Origin: Tepidanaerobacter acetatoxydans_A
Lineage (GTDB): Bacteria; Bacillota; Thermosediminibacteria; Thermosediminibacterales; Tepidanaerobacteraceae
Assembly (NCBI GenBank): GCA_022840405.1
Contig: JALHJR010000048.1
Coordinates: 1 to 12,563, forward strand
Length of the DNA stretch: 12,563 nucleotides
Reading direction: 5' to 3'
Shown here: positions 7,201 through 12,563 of the stretch, in pieces
Numbering within the stretch: position 1 is the first letter of the stretch
Layout: the number at the start of each line of letters is the position of its first letter
The notes under the pieces: model-generated
Database searches by the model: none
The model's input: the letters and a program-made list of their open reading frames with translations, nothing else
What the model was told of the DNA's origin: nothing
Translations under genes and position numbers: made by a program

Positions 7201-9102
7201 AGTGAGAAATAGGCAGGAATGCTGCAAAAAGCCGTATTTCTCCTGCTTGAATTCAGGAGAAAAGCTTATTATGGTATTGCCCTCGCTATCTGTAGTAGTA
7301 CTGCCGTTGCCATAGTTTTGGATATAGTATTCCAAAGGGGTGTCAGGTGCAGGTGTTCCCTCAAAAAAAGTTGCCTTAACCTGAAAATCAACCTTATCGC
7401 CTACATATACGGCTTTTTTTGAGGAAACCACTTCCAACTGGTAGGATGGTTTGCTGTAAGCTGCAACTTCAAAGCCTCTGGATGTAATAACAAAGTCTTC
7501 GCACTTTACCTCTAGGAAATAATAACCGGGAGTCAAATTGGGAAGTTTCATATTTCCTATAAAACTAAAACCATCTAAGGAAATTTCTTTGCTTTCTATA
7601 GCAGGGTTACCCCGTAATTCTGACGATAGCAGTGATACCGTAACTTTATCAACATTCTTTGCCTTGCTGGCCCTTGGCTTTATAATACCCCAGAAATTGA
7701 CAGTACTATCTGGTTTATACAGTGTTCGGTCAAGATAGAGATATTTCCAGTAATCTTTTGCAAAATCATCTTCAAGCTCGGTATCAGGATACATTTGATA
7801 GTAGGGATAAATAGCGGCCACTGCTTCTTTATTGTCTTTAGAAACAACAGCATATACTCCGTCAATGGCATCATTAGAAGTTGACAGCTTAGCTAGCCCC
7901 GTATCATCAGTGGTTGATGATTTGCCATTTCCATAAAACTGTACCTTTGCTCCCGATACCGGCTTGCCGGATGATAAATCATTTACCCAGACAAGGTTTT
8001 GATTTTTGCCTACGGCTGCATAGATAGCAAGGTCTGTAACTTGAAACCATATCTGGCGCATGTTGTTTTGCACATTGGCCTGGGCTATGTAGTAACCGGC
8101 GGGCATGACCTCGGGAAATTCGATAAATTTGGTAGATTCAACATCCATAACCGGTGCTGAGAATTTAGCCACAGATTGCAGCTTGGAAACATCTTCTAAA
8201 TAAGTTTGCCGGCTGCGAAATGCCCAGAAAGGTATTTTTTGCTTTTCCTGAAGGGCTCTAATATAATCATTTGCAGTTTTATATCTGTAAACGGTAAAAT
8301 CTATATTTTTGGGCAACTGCATGCTGTCCCAGCTATAATAGCCAAATCGGAAAATAGGTTTTTCAGAAGTTGAAAATTCACTGATGGATTTGTGAAAATT
8401 AAAGCCTAAACCATCTTGGGATTCTTCCTGAGTTTCAAACTGAAATGTAAAGTCTTCTTTAAGGGTTTGGCGGCTTGAGGAAAGCGGCAGGCCTTTCTTA
8501 ACAGTAACGGTGTAAAGGGTGTCCGGTTCCAGGCTTTTAGGAACAAATACGGCTGTCTTTTTGTGTACCTCAAAACTCCCCTCGACATTTGGGCTAATAG
8601 TAAAAAACTCCGACAGCTTGTCAAAATTCAGATGGCTGAAGGTGATTTCTATTCCGGTGTTTGTGGGCACACCGGTGGCTTGATGGCGGGGAAGAGTAGA
8701 TACTACCTTAAAATCCCCCTTGGTCTGAAAGGCCCATTTAAGAGGGGCTTCATCGCCGACAGACAAGGTGAACTTATAGATTTTTTGCGGTTCGAGAGGT
8801 GCTTTTGGTGTTACAAGCACCTTTTGCTTATCTTTAATATCCCTTGCCACAGTAAAATCCACAGCAGGTTCAACGGAAAGGTTTTCCCGGATGAATCTCG
8901 GATCTAGAGCAGATTTTGCAGAAAGAATAAATGCCGTATCAGAGTCAGCGCCTGCGCTGTCCTGTTTAGTAGGTTCCATAGTGATTTCTGATGCCAGAGC
9001 GGCTGTAGTAGGGTTATTCCTATTTATGTATAAACTTGCACCAAAAACCAGCAGTATCACTACTGCAAGAGATAGAGCTAAGTAACGCTTCGATTTTTGC
9101 AT
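4261..9102 (-). CDS. Exported alpha-2-macroglobulin-like protein without a thioester motif
   Basis: The 1613-residue product has an N-terminal membrane anchor or signal (residues 7-26, no lipobox Cys) and Ig-like Big_5-type domains near 130-225. A chain of macroglobulin domains follows. The MG2 hallmark YLYLDRTLYKPDSTVNFWG lies at 454-472. NLVDEALYALR lies at 934-944, and the junction KDFKDAVLFKTV...DNLTSWRLTCQAL at 991-1030. The alpha-helical thioester-domain region spans about 1175-1420, and the C-terminal GDLIKVNIAYEF...FLPAGLKIVE region 1505-1540. The Cys-Leu-Glu-Gln thioester is absent: the aligned stretch reads WSDGSRIDQ (1191-1199). A Gly/Glu-rich flexible loop (976-992) is a candidate bait region. 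Thioester-containing bacterial homologues are thought to trap proteases at the cell surface and are commonly next to pbpC. This one is followed by a MEMO gene. The start has GAGGAG eight bases upstream. Confidence 0.92.
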   Translation of the reverse strand: MQKSKRYLALSLAVVILLVFGASLYINRNNPTTAALASEITMEPTKQDSAGADSDTAFILSAKSALDPRFIRENLSVEPAVDFTVARDIKDKQKVLVTPKAPLEPQKIYKFTLSVGDEAPLKWAFQTKGDFKVVSTLPRHQATGVPTNTGIEITFSHLNFDKLSEFFTISPNVEGSFEVHKKTAVFVPKSLEPDTLYTVTVKKGLPLSSSRQTLKEDFTFQFETQEESQDGLGFNFHKSISEFSTSEKPIFRFGYYSWDSMQLPKNIDFTVYRYKTANDYIRALQEKQKIPFWAFRSRQTYLEDVSKLQSVAKFSAPVMDVESTKFIEFPEVMPAGYYIAQANVQNNMRQIWFQVTDLAIYAAVGKNQNLVWVNDLSSGKPVSGAKVQFYGNGKSSTTDDTGLAKLSTSNDAIDGVYAVVSKDNKEAVAAIYPYYQMYPDTELEDDFAKDYWKYLYLDRTLYKPDSTVNFWGIIKPRASKAKNVDKVTVSLLSSELRGNPAIESKEISLDGFSFIGNMKLPNLTPGYYFLEVKCEDFVITSRGFEVAAYSKPSYQLEVVSSKKAVYVGDKVDFQVKATFFEGTPAPDTPLEYYIQNYGNGSTTTDSEGNTIISFSPEFKQEKYGFLQHSCLFLTAKLPEAGEIYAETALFVLNNDIGIGASGDVKNGTAAIEIDIDRLTVDKVNSGQAEPWDEDAYKSGPAANHPVNVCIYRDVWEKYDAGKYYDFINKKVQTMYEYEYSKVLESETHVTTDKEGKATFAFPVKNEESYRVELTAMDFKGNPAVYEYTISGSGRPRIYGYTWYYLEGKASYKTNEAVKLSMKQNESPISSRPNGFLFFTAQNGILESCVQDTADFNTAFKQQLIPNFWVKGVYFDGRNYHEAYEFIAMYDRTEKALNIDIKTDQKEYNPKDTVNVEVEVTDSSGRPVEALVNLNLVDEALYALRQQYADILGDIYGDIYGSGIYMTGFTHEIADSLSDGAEGGGEGGSERKDFKDAVLFKTVSTDSQGKAKFSFKVPDNLTSWRLTCQALTDDLFAATKTAPVTVKLPFFVNTVINDTYLTGDQPMIPLRAFGSKLKRGTSVTYETVLKGPEKTISEALTKNAFDAAYWQLPALQKGKYDLTVTGKTVDGLTDTLTLSFNVVDSLVTKQQVDFWLMQENLQIKGAENTPTSLTFTDYERSQYLSMLLKLSWSDGSRIDQKIAPLKAQNLLEEYFPDLNLALPGKSGENLNLLEYQTQEGGIAILPYSDQDLELSAKLASLYGSVFDKSSLADYFYKIAEDPKESRERSIIALYGLSALNEPVLTELKLLSTQKDLTVKEQLYLAMAFLEIGDEPSASQWIKSILKQNGEDLKTQMRIKCGQDQDDILEATALASIVCAGLNLDEQNKLAAYVLDNSTKDILLYTEQLMFLEKALPRLSKNAVSFDYRLDGKSEKVVLEPQETFCLLLSPEKLAGLKFENIKGKVGITAVYPAAFDTSLVSSTDGIKLTRSYETVSGRAQTSFNAGDLIKVNIAYEFGQTAPDGPYIITDFLPAGLKIVERPHYHGAGDDYTRYPVQVDGQKVIFAVYEKKNRNLNYYARVINPGEFAAEPAIIQHMSNGVVYSVTKGDRMSIK

Positions 9103-9224
9103 TTTGTCATCTCCTCAAAAACATCTTTTCATAATACTGACGTTAAGACAAGCAAAATAGTTCCCAATTAAAAAAATAAAAGGGAAATATGCTCAAAAAT
9201 GAAGTTTCAATTTTCTATACATGC

Positions 9225-9271
9225 TTGACAGGAGCTGATTATATGGATAACCTGATAATATAAGGTATAAT
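9225..9271 (+). promoter_or_regulatory. Promoter region of the DUF1538/PII-like operon
   Basis: A perfect TTGACA (9225-9230) and a perfect TATAAT (9266-9271) occur here, but they are 35 bases apart and cannot form one promoter. GATAAC (9246-9251) and GATAAT (9254-9259) are possible -10 boxes for the first. For the second, TATGGA (9242-9247) is a weak -35 at 18 bases. The region lies between the divergent macroglobulin gene and the DUF1538 gene, so a promoter is expected, but its exact boxes are uncertain. It also holds a six-codon ORF (MDNLII, 9243-9263) preceded by AGGAG. Confidence 0.4.
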
Positions 9272-9331
9272 AAGGTGTGGGGACTTAAAAAAGGAAGCAA
9301 ATTGAAAAAAGCGAGAGGAGTTGGTATATGG

Positions 9332-10033
9332 ATGAGCTTTTTTGACGTATTAAAGGCTTTTTGGGAAACAGCAAAAAGTGTTTTGCCGATAGTAATATTT
9401 TTATGCATTTTTCGGTTGATTGTTTTGCGAAAACCTATTGAAGAAATAAAGACATTGGCATTAGGGACACTGCTTAGCATTGTAGGCCTTCATTTGTTTT
9501 TAAAGGGAATATCCCTTAGCCTCATTCCTTTGGGAGATTCTGTGGGGGAAAATCTTGTAGTGCTAAACAATAAATATTTAATAGCCATATTTGCCTTTGT
9601 GGTAGGGTTTTTTGCAACAATGGTCGAGCCGGGCCTTAAGGCACTTGCTTTGGAAGTCGAGGAGATTTCCACCGGAGCCATACCGATGAACGTGCTGATA
9701 AATGCTGTTGGTATAGGATTTGGTCTTGGGATGAGTATTGGCATTGTCAAGATATTAAACAATATCCCAACTAAAACCATTCTTTTTCCCGTACTGCTTT
9801 TAGCAATGATTTTAGGCTATTTTGCGCCCAGAGAATTCGTCGATATCGCCATAGACTCAGCCAGTGCTACTACCGGCCCGGTTAATATACCGCTTAACAT
9901 GGCCATTGCCTTAGGTCTTTCGAAGATACTGGAAACTTCAGATCCATTGCTCAACGGCTTTGGAATAATAGGGCTAACCTCTATGGGAGCGGTGATTTCA
10001 GTGCTGGTACTGGGTATATTGAGCAGGATTTAA
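9332..10033 (+). CDS. DUF1538 family membrane protein, putative transporter
   Basis: The 233-residue product is an integral membrane protein with about six or seven hydrophobic segments. It fits the DUF1538 family: LGTLLSIVGLHLFLKG (44-59), VGFFATMVEPGLKALALEVEE (91-111) and DSASATTGPVNIPLNMAIALG (175-195). The polar TTGP stretch between hydrophobic segments is typical of a re-entrant or substrate-binding element in transporters. The substrate is unknown. ATG at 9332 fits the family N-terminus, with AGAGGAG (9314-9320) 11 bases upstream. A TTG at 9302 behind AAGGAAG or the GTG at 9275 would add 10 or 19 residues. As I recall, family members often occur as two adjacent copies or as a double-length fusion; here only one copy is present. 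A PII-like gene follows after 14 bases, which points to regulation of transport by a small sensor protein. Confidence 0.85.
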   Translation: MSFFDVLKAFWETAKSVLPIVIFLCIFRLIVLRKPIEEIKTLALGTLLSIVGLHLFLKGISLSLIPLGDSVGENLVVLNNKYLIAIFAFVVGFFATMVEPGLKALALEVEEISTGAIPMNVLINAVGIGFGLGMSIGIVKILNNIPTKTILFPVLLLAMILGYFAPREFVDIAIDSASATTGPVNIPLNMAIALGLSKILETSDPLLNGFGIIGLTSMGAVISVLVLGILSRI

Positions 10034-10047
10034 TAGGAGGGGTTAAA

Positions 10048-10377
10048 ATGTCTGAAATTATAGCTGTTGTTGCTATTGTGGAAAGGGGCAAAGCAGATTA
10101 TGTGGTAAACCGTGCCAAAAAGGTAGGTGCACAAGGTGCTACTATATTATACGGCAGAGGTACAGGAGAAAGTGAAGCAAAGAAATTTTTGAATGTGCAT
10201 ATCGAGTCCTCGAAGGAGATTATCATAATTTTAACCGAAAAAGAAAAATGCAAGCAGATATTTGACGAGGTAGTGGAAGCGGGCAGGCTTAAAGAGCCAG
10301 GAACGGGCATTATTTTTACATTTCCCGTATCAAATTTGGTGGGTCTGCATCACCGTGAAGACTTTTCACTTAACTAA
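10048..10377 (+). CDS. PII-like signalling protein (nitrogen regulator PII superfamily)
   Basis: This 109-residue protein has the size and pattern of a PII trimer subunit. It has a beta-alpha-beta start (IIAVVAIVERGKADYVVNRAKK), then GAQGATILYGRGTGESE (28-43), a central strand KEIIIILTEKEK (56-67), and a C-terminal segment EPGTGIIFTFPVSNLVGL (83-100) that matches the B-loop/nucleotide-binding region. The T-loop is short and lacks the classic uridylylated tyrosine context of GlnB, so this is a PII-like variant and not a standard GlnB/GlnK. It probably binds an adenine nucleotide or a related ligand and controls the DUF1538 membrane protein encoded 14 bases upstream. This would be like GlnK with AmtB or SbtB with SbtA, but that is inference. 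The start has AGGAGGGG upstream. Confidence 0.85.
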   Translation: MSEIIAVVAIVERGKADYVVNRAKKVGAQGATILYGRGTGESEAKKFLNVHIESSKEIIIILTEKEKCKQIFDEVVEAGRLKEPGTGIIFTFPVSNLVGLHHREDFSLN

Positions 10378-10418
10378 AAATTCGGCACTGTTTCGGCCTT
10401 TTAAAGGCGGCAGTGCCG
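10376..10418 (-). terminator. Terminator of the spermidine synthase gene, possibly bidirectional
   Basis: CGGCACTG (10383-10390) and CAGTGCCG (10411-10418) pair perfectly over eight bases. An inner GCC-TTTTAAA-GGC hairpin sits inside. On the minus strand the stem is followed after two bases by TTTTT (complement of 10376-10380), making it a good intrinsic terminator 18 bases beyond the speE stop. Its other side begins five bases after the PII-like stop codon, so it may also end that transcript. Confidence 0.85.
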
Positions 10419-10436
10419 CAGCAATGGACTGGTCGG

Positions 10437-11300
10437 TCAATTATCATCTAATAGTTTTTCTATGAATTTTGGGAGGATAAAACAGCTTTCCAAAATTTCT
10501 TTGTTTATATATTGAGTATCTTTATCGAATTTTTCGGGATATGGTTTCCAGTATTTTTTAGAACCCATGGTGAAGGTCCAGAATCCACCTGGATATGTCG
10601 GTACCGTAGCCATATATGTTTTTACAATGGGGAAAAGACTGTTTAAGTTTTTGTGTATTTTGACCATCATCTCAGAATAGAAAATAGGAGATTCGCTCTG
10701 ACACACCATCAATCCATCTTCACGCAAATTGCGGTATATATCTTTGTAAAATTCAAGCTCAAAAAGCTTAACTGCCGGTCCGACAGGATCTGAAGAATCA
10801 ATGATAACCACATCATACAAATAATCCCGCTGCTCCTTTACAAAGGCGGTGCCGTCTTTAAAGATAAAATTCACTCGCGGGTCAGAAAGGTTTCCCGACA
10901 CTTTCGGCAAATACTTCCTGCAGGCCTGAACTACCATTTCATCTACTTCCACCATGTCAATTCTTTCCACATTGGGATACTTGGTTACTTCTCGAGCTGC
11001 GCCACAGTCGCCGCCGCCGATGATGAGCACATTTTTTGGGTTTGGATGAATATTTAGAGGAACATGAGCAATCATCTCATTGTATATATATCCGTCATTG
11101 CTGGTTGTTTGGATAGCATCATCCAGTACCAGCATTGGGCCGAAGTCGTAAGAATCAAGTATCATTATCTGCTGAATTGGGGAGTTCCCCTGGTATATGA
11201 TTTCCTTTATGCGGTAATCAATTTTAAGATTATTTCGGTCAACTTCGGTGAACCATATATCATCACCTATTTTCTTCAAACATTCTTCTATTTGCATCAT
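10437..11300 (-). CDS. speE: Spermidine synthase (polyamine aminopropyltransferase)
   Basis: The 287-residue enzyme transfers the aminopropyl group of decarboxylated S-adenosylmethionine to putrescine in the cytoplasm. An N-terminal beta domain (1-60) precedes a Rossmann-like methyltransferase fold. Motifs are VLIIGGGDCGAAREV (91-105, nucleotide-binding loop), MVEVDEMVV (116-124), KDGTAFV (148-154), VVIIDSSDPVGP (164-175, catalytic Asp168) and YPGGFWTF (236-243). One oddity is Cys99 in the loop where GGGDGG is usual. The length matches SpeE. ATG at 11300 is chosen because GAAGGGGG lies seven bases upstream; the longer frame to 11354 runs into the promoter. No speD or agmatine/ornithine pathway gene is next to it. 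A related aminopropyltransferase with another acceptor cannot be excluded. Confidence 0.93.
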   Translation of the reverse strand: MMQIEECLKKIGDDIWFTEVDRNNLKIDYRIKEIIYQGNSPIQQIMILDSYDFGPMLVLDDAIQTTSNDGYIYNEMIAHVPLNIHPNPKNVLIIGGGDCGAAREVTKYPNVERIDMVEVDEMVVQACRKYLPKVSGNLSDPRVNFIFKDGTAFVKEQRDYLYDVVIIDSSDPVGPAVKLFELEFYKDIYRNLREDGLMVCQSESPIFYSEMMVKIHKNLNSLFPIVKTYMATVPTYPGGFWTFTMGSKKYWKPYPEKFDKDTQYINKEILESCFILPKFIEKLLDDN

Positions 11301-11344
11301 AGAAAAACCCCCTTCATATTTTTTGAGTTTCAATGTTCCTATAA

Positions 11345-11373
11345 ATGATAGCATGTATTATTAAATTTATCAA
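11345..11373 (-). promoter_or_regulatory. Promoter of speE
   Basis: On the minus strand, TTGATA (complement of 11368-11373) and TATCAT (complement of 11345-11350) are separated by exactly 17 bases. Transcription would start near 11338 and give a leader of about 38 bases before the ATG at 11300. Confidence 0.7.
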
Positions 11374-11386
11374 AAATCACAACAAA

Positions 11387-11412
11387 GGTCCTTCACTATG
11401 TTCAGGATGATA
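11387..11412. repeat. Fragment resembling a dispersed intergenic repeat
   Basis: The stretch GGTCCTTCACTATGTTCAGG, followed by ATGATA, resembles the dispersed intergenic element with the core CCTTCGCTTCGCTCAGGATG that I recall from many bacterial genomes. Two of the variable central bases differ in a way that keeps the flanking TCCT/AGGA complement. Only one copy is in this window, so the call rests on recollection and not on repetition seen here. Confidence 0.35.
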
Positions 11413-11470
11413 AGTCGTTTTCAGCCGCTAACAAGTTGTTTTCAATCTCTGAATAGTAGCAATAATTTTA

Positions 11471-11495
11471 GGTCATTTTGCAGGAAAAATGAACC
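11471..11495. other. Bulged hairpin
   Basis: GGT-CATTTT at 11471-11479 pairs with AAAATG-A-ACC ending at 11495, giving nine pairs with a single A bulge and a short GCAGGA-like loop. There is no T-run, so it is unlikely to be a terminator. It sits upstream of both divergent genes. Confidence 0.35.
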
Positions 11496-11498
11496 GTT

Positions 11499-11620
11499 TG
11501 AGTTTCCGCAAAAAATAAAACGCATTTATGCGAGCCTATAAATTACATTGACTTATAGTATTTTCTTTGCTGTTTACATATTAAACGTTAAAGGTAAATG
11601 CGAAAAAATGCGGAAAGTCA
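11499..11620. repeat. Nested 122-base inverted repeat, operator array or small mobile remnant
   Basis: The outer arms TGAGTTTCCGCA (11499-11510) and TGCGGAAAGTCA (11609-11620) match at 11 of 12 positions when inverted. A second pair nested inside, CGCATTTA (11521-11528) and TAAATGCG (11595-11602), is perfect. The spacers between the two elements of each arm are A-rich (10 and 6 bases). The right arm also holds AAATGCG twice with a 10-base period. No target-site duplication is evident at the ends. Confidence 0.6.
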
Positions 11621-11650
11621 TGAAGAACCGGCGTAGAAAAAACCAGCAAA

Positions 11651-11679
11651 TTGATATATAATTGAAATAGTGGCATAAT
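11651..11679 (+). promoter_or_regulatory. Promoter of the flavin-reductase-like gene
   Basis: TTGATA (11651-11656) and CATAAT (11674-11679) are exactly 17 bases apart. Transcription would start near 11686, giving a leader of about 33 bases with a GGAGGG ribosome binding site (11706-11711). Confidence 0.65.
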
Positions 11680-11718
11680 AGTATAAGAAAGAAGCATTGC
11701 GAATTGGAGGGATTTAGC

Positions 11719-12222
11719 GTGAAAGAACTACATATTGCCAAGGTATCTGAAGAAATAATAAATGAGCTGCCGGATGGAGCCCTACTTACAGTAGAATCCA
11801 ACGGTAAGTTAAACACAATGGCTATAGGTTGGGCCACATTAGGCCGTGTATGGAATAAGCCTATATTAACGGTTATGGTGAGATTTTCCCGATTTACTCA
11901 TGATGTCATCAAAAATGCCGATTCCTTTACGGTGAGTTTTTCGACAGAAGGTAAGCTAAAAGAGATTATAGCCAAGTGCGGAAGCAAAAGCGGAGGGGAT
12001 ATTGATAAGTTTAAAGAATATAATCTCACTCCCAAATATGTGGAGGGCATAGAATCACCCTACATCGCCGAAGGGGATTTGCATCTTGTCTGCAAGATAG
12101 TTTACAAAAACACCATGGAACCGGAACTGCTCTCAGACGAGATAAAAGACCGTTGGTATAAAGACAATGATTACCACACCATTTATTACGGAGAAGTCAT
12201 TAAAGTACTTAAGAATGAATAA
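11719..12222 (+). CDS. Flavin reductase-like / flavoredoxin family protein (FMN-binding split barrel)
   Basis: The 167-residue product fits the FMN-binding split-barrel family of flavin reductases and flavoredoxins. Supporting segments are NTMAIGWATLGRVWNKPI (32-49), the FMN-site region VMVRFSRFTHDVI (52-64), SFTVSFS (69-75), and the closing strand HTIYYGEVIKV (153-163). Such proteins bind FMN and move electrons between NAD(P)H or ferredoxin-type donors and acceptors in the cytoplasm; the physiological partner here is unknown. GTG at 11719 is chosen because GGAGGG lies seven bases upstream. The in-frame TTG at 11704 overlaps that ribosome binding site. The gene is a single unit with its own promoter, divergent from speE. 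A lone Cys at 87 and another at 125 are present, with no iron-sulfur motif. Confidence 0.88.
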   Translation: MKELHIAKVSEEIINELPDGALLTVESNGKLNTMAIGWATLGRVWNKPILTVMVRFSRFTHDVIKNADSFTVSFSTEGKLKEIIAKCGSKSGGDIDKFKEYNLTPKYVEGIESPYIAEGDLHLVCKIVYKNTMEPELLSDEIKDRWYKDNDYHTIYYGEVIKVLKNE

Positions 12223-12285
12223 AAAAACACATGCCCGCAGCTTTTACATCTTTTAAGGTTACTATTCACAGGTCTGCCACTCTGT

Positions 12286-12340
12286 TATATACTGCATACT
12301 GCTGTCGTTCTTCTATATACTACTGCCTTTTTTATATACT
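12286..12340. repeat. Three direct copies of TATATACT
   Basis: TATATACT occurs at 12286-12293, 12314-12321 and 12333-12340, with start-to-start distances of 28 and 19 bases. The first two copies are followed by closely related TGC-containing sequence. This could be a regulator-binding cluster or chance in AT-rich DNA. Confidence 0.3.
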
Positions 12341-12510
12341 ATTGATTCTAATGTAAAAACCCTGTTTTCTCAAATTGATGGTCAACATATAGCGTTTTTA
12401 TGAAATCTAAAACAATATATTGACATTTCTGTGCTAAAATTCACTTTCTACGGCAGAATCACTATTGTCATTGTTATGAATATATACCTAAACAAAGACG
12501 CACTTAACTA

Positions 12511-12532
12511 AGGGTGGTTGATTAATCACCCT
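12511..12532. other. Hairpin near the right edge
   Basis: AGGGTG (12511-12516) and CACCCT (12527-12532) pair perfectly. The stem extends inward by a G-T wobble and two A-T pairs to a GATT loop, giving nine pairs. There is no adjacent T-run on either strand, so a terminator role is doubtful. Confidence 0.45.
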
Positions 12533-12563
12533 TCGACCAGCTCAAAGAGCAATACCCAAAAAA

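Larger units (their letters stand above)
11301..11718. other. 418-base intergenic region with divergent promoters and repeats
   Basis: No protein-coding gene is supported here. The region separates divergent speE and the flavin-reductase-like gene. It carries one promoter for each, a short dispersed-repeat-like element (11387-11412), a bulged hairpin (11471-11495) and a nested 122-base inverted repeat (11499-11620). The frames that cross it are short and overlap these elements. Confidence 0.6.
12223..12563. other. 341-base gene-free stretch at the right edge
   Basis: I see no coding region of useful length on either strand. The stretch is AT-rich and holds three TATATACT copies, a TTGACA without a correctly spaced -10 (near 12419), and a hairpin at 12511-12532. 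After the hairpin, CCTTCGACCAGCTCAAAGAG resembles the dispersed repeat core CCTTCGACAAGCTCAGGG known from many genomes. It may be the upstream region of a gene beyond the window. Confidence 0.5.

Noticed and set aside
8563..8907. 114-residue plus-strand frame opposite the macroglobulin gene
   Set aside because: It is antisense shadow coding with no ribosome binding site or recognisable domain.
9275..9331. GTG start 19 residues upstream for the DUF1538 protein
   Set aside because: GTG 9275 lies right after the TATAAT box and has no proper ribosome binding site; the added residues are not like the family. A TTG at 9302 remains possible but less likely.
11301..11354. Longer N-terminus of the spermidine synthase
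   Set aside because: The extension overlaps the -10 box, and the ATG at 11300 has a strong ribosome binding site seven bases away.
12477..12512. Eleven-codon ORF MNIYLNKDALN near the right edge
   Set aside because: It has no ribosome binding site and its stop merges with the hairpin; probably chance.
1..12563. CRISPR arrays, tRNA or rRNA genes, transposases
   Set aside because: No regularly spaced repeats, cloverleaf-like segments, rRNA-like stretches or transposase motifs were seen.

Overview
The window is AT-rich chromosomal DNA that looks like a low-GC anaerobic Bacillota, most probably of the class Clostridia. This rests on the strong GGAGG-type ribosome binding sites, the short intergenic gaps, sigma-A-like promoters and the gene set (BioY, DUF188/YaiI, a PII-like protein beside DUF1538, flavoredoxin-like reductase). 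The species cannot be fixed from sequence reading alone. No rRNA, tRNA, CRISPR array, transposase or phage gene was seen.

Layout. Positions 1-492 hold the 3' part of a gene for a soluble protein with a GGADGPT motif. Then comes a short leader-like region with an inverted repeat and a 7-codon ORF (589-668). A MerR-family regulator follows (727-1602), with a textbook 19-bp-spacer promoter and dyad directly in front of it. A 71-residue membrane protein of unknown function lies at 1767-1982. A YaiI/DUF188 gene on the minus strand (2023-2466) diverges from bioY (2684-3247), whose promoter carries a BirA-type operator.

The centre is a two-gene minus-strand operon. It encodes a 1613-residue exported alpha-2-macroglobulin-like protein (9102-4261) and an exported MEMO-family protein (4264-3371). 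The two genes overlap by the four bases ATGA and end at a hairpin terminator. The macroglobulin homologue lacks the thioester Cys-Leu-Glu-Gln motif. Divergent from it is a DUF1538 membrane protein (9332-10033) followed after 14 bases by a PII-like protein (10048-10377), probably a nucleotide-sensing subunit paired with a transporter.

A spermidine synthase gene on the minus strand (11300-10437) has a clear promoter and terminator. Next is a 418-base gap with repeats, including a 122-bp nested inverted repeat, and then a flavin-reductase-like protein (11719-12222). The last 341 bases hold no gene; they contain three TATATACT copies and one hairpin.

The parts most worth attention are the translationally coupled macroglobulin/MEMO pair at the cell surface, the DUF1538/PII-like pair, and the GGADGPT-motif protein at the left edge. 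Regulation is unusually readable for bioY (BirA) and for merR (probable autoregulation).
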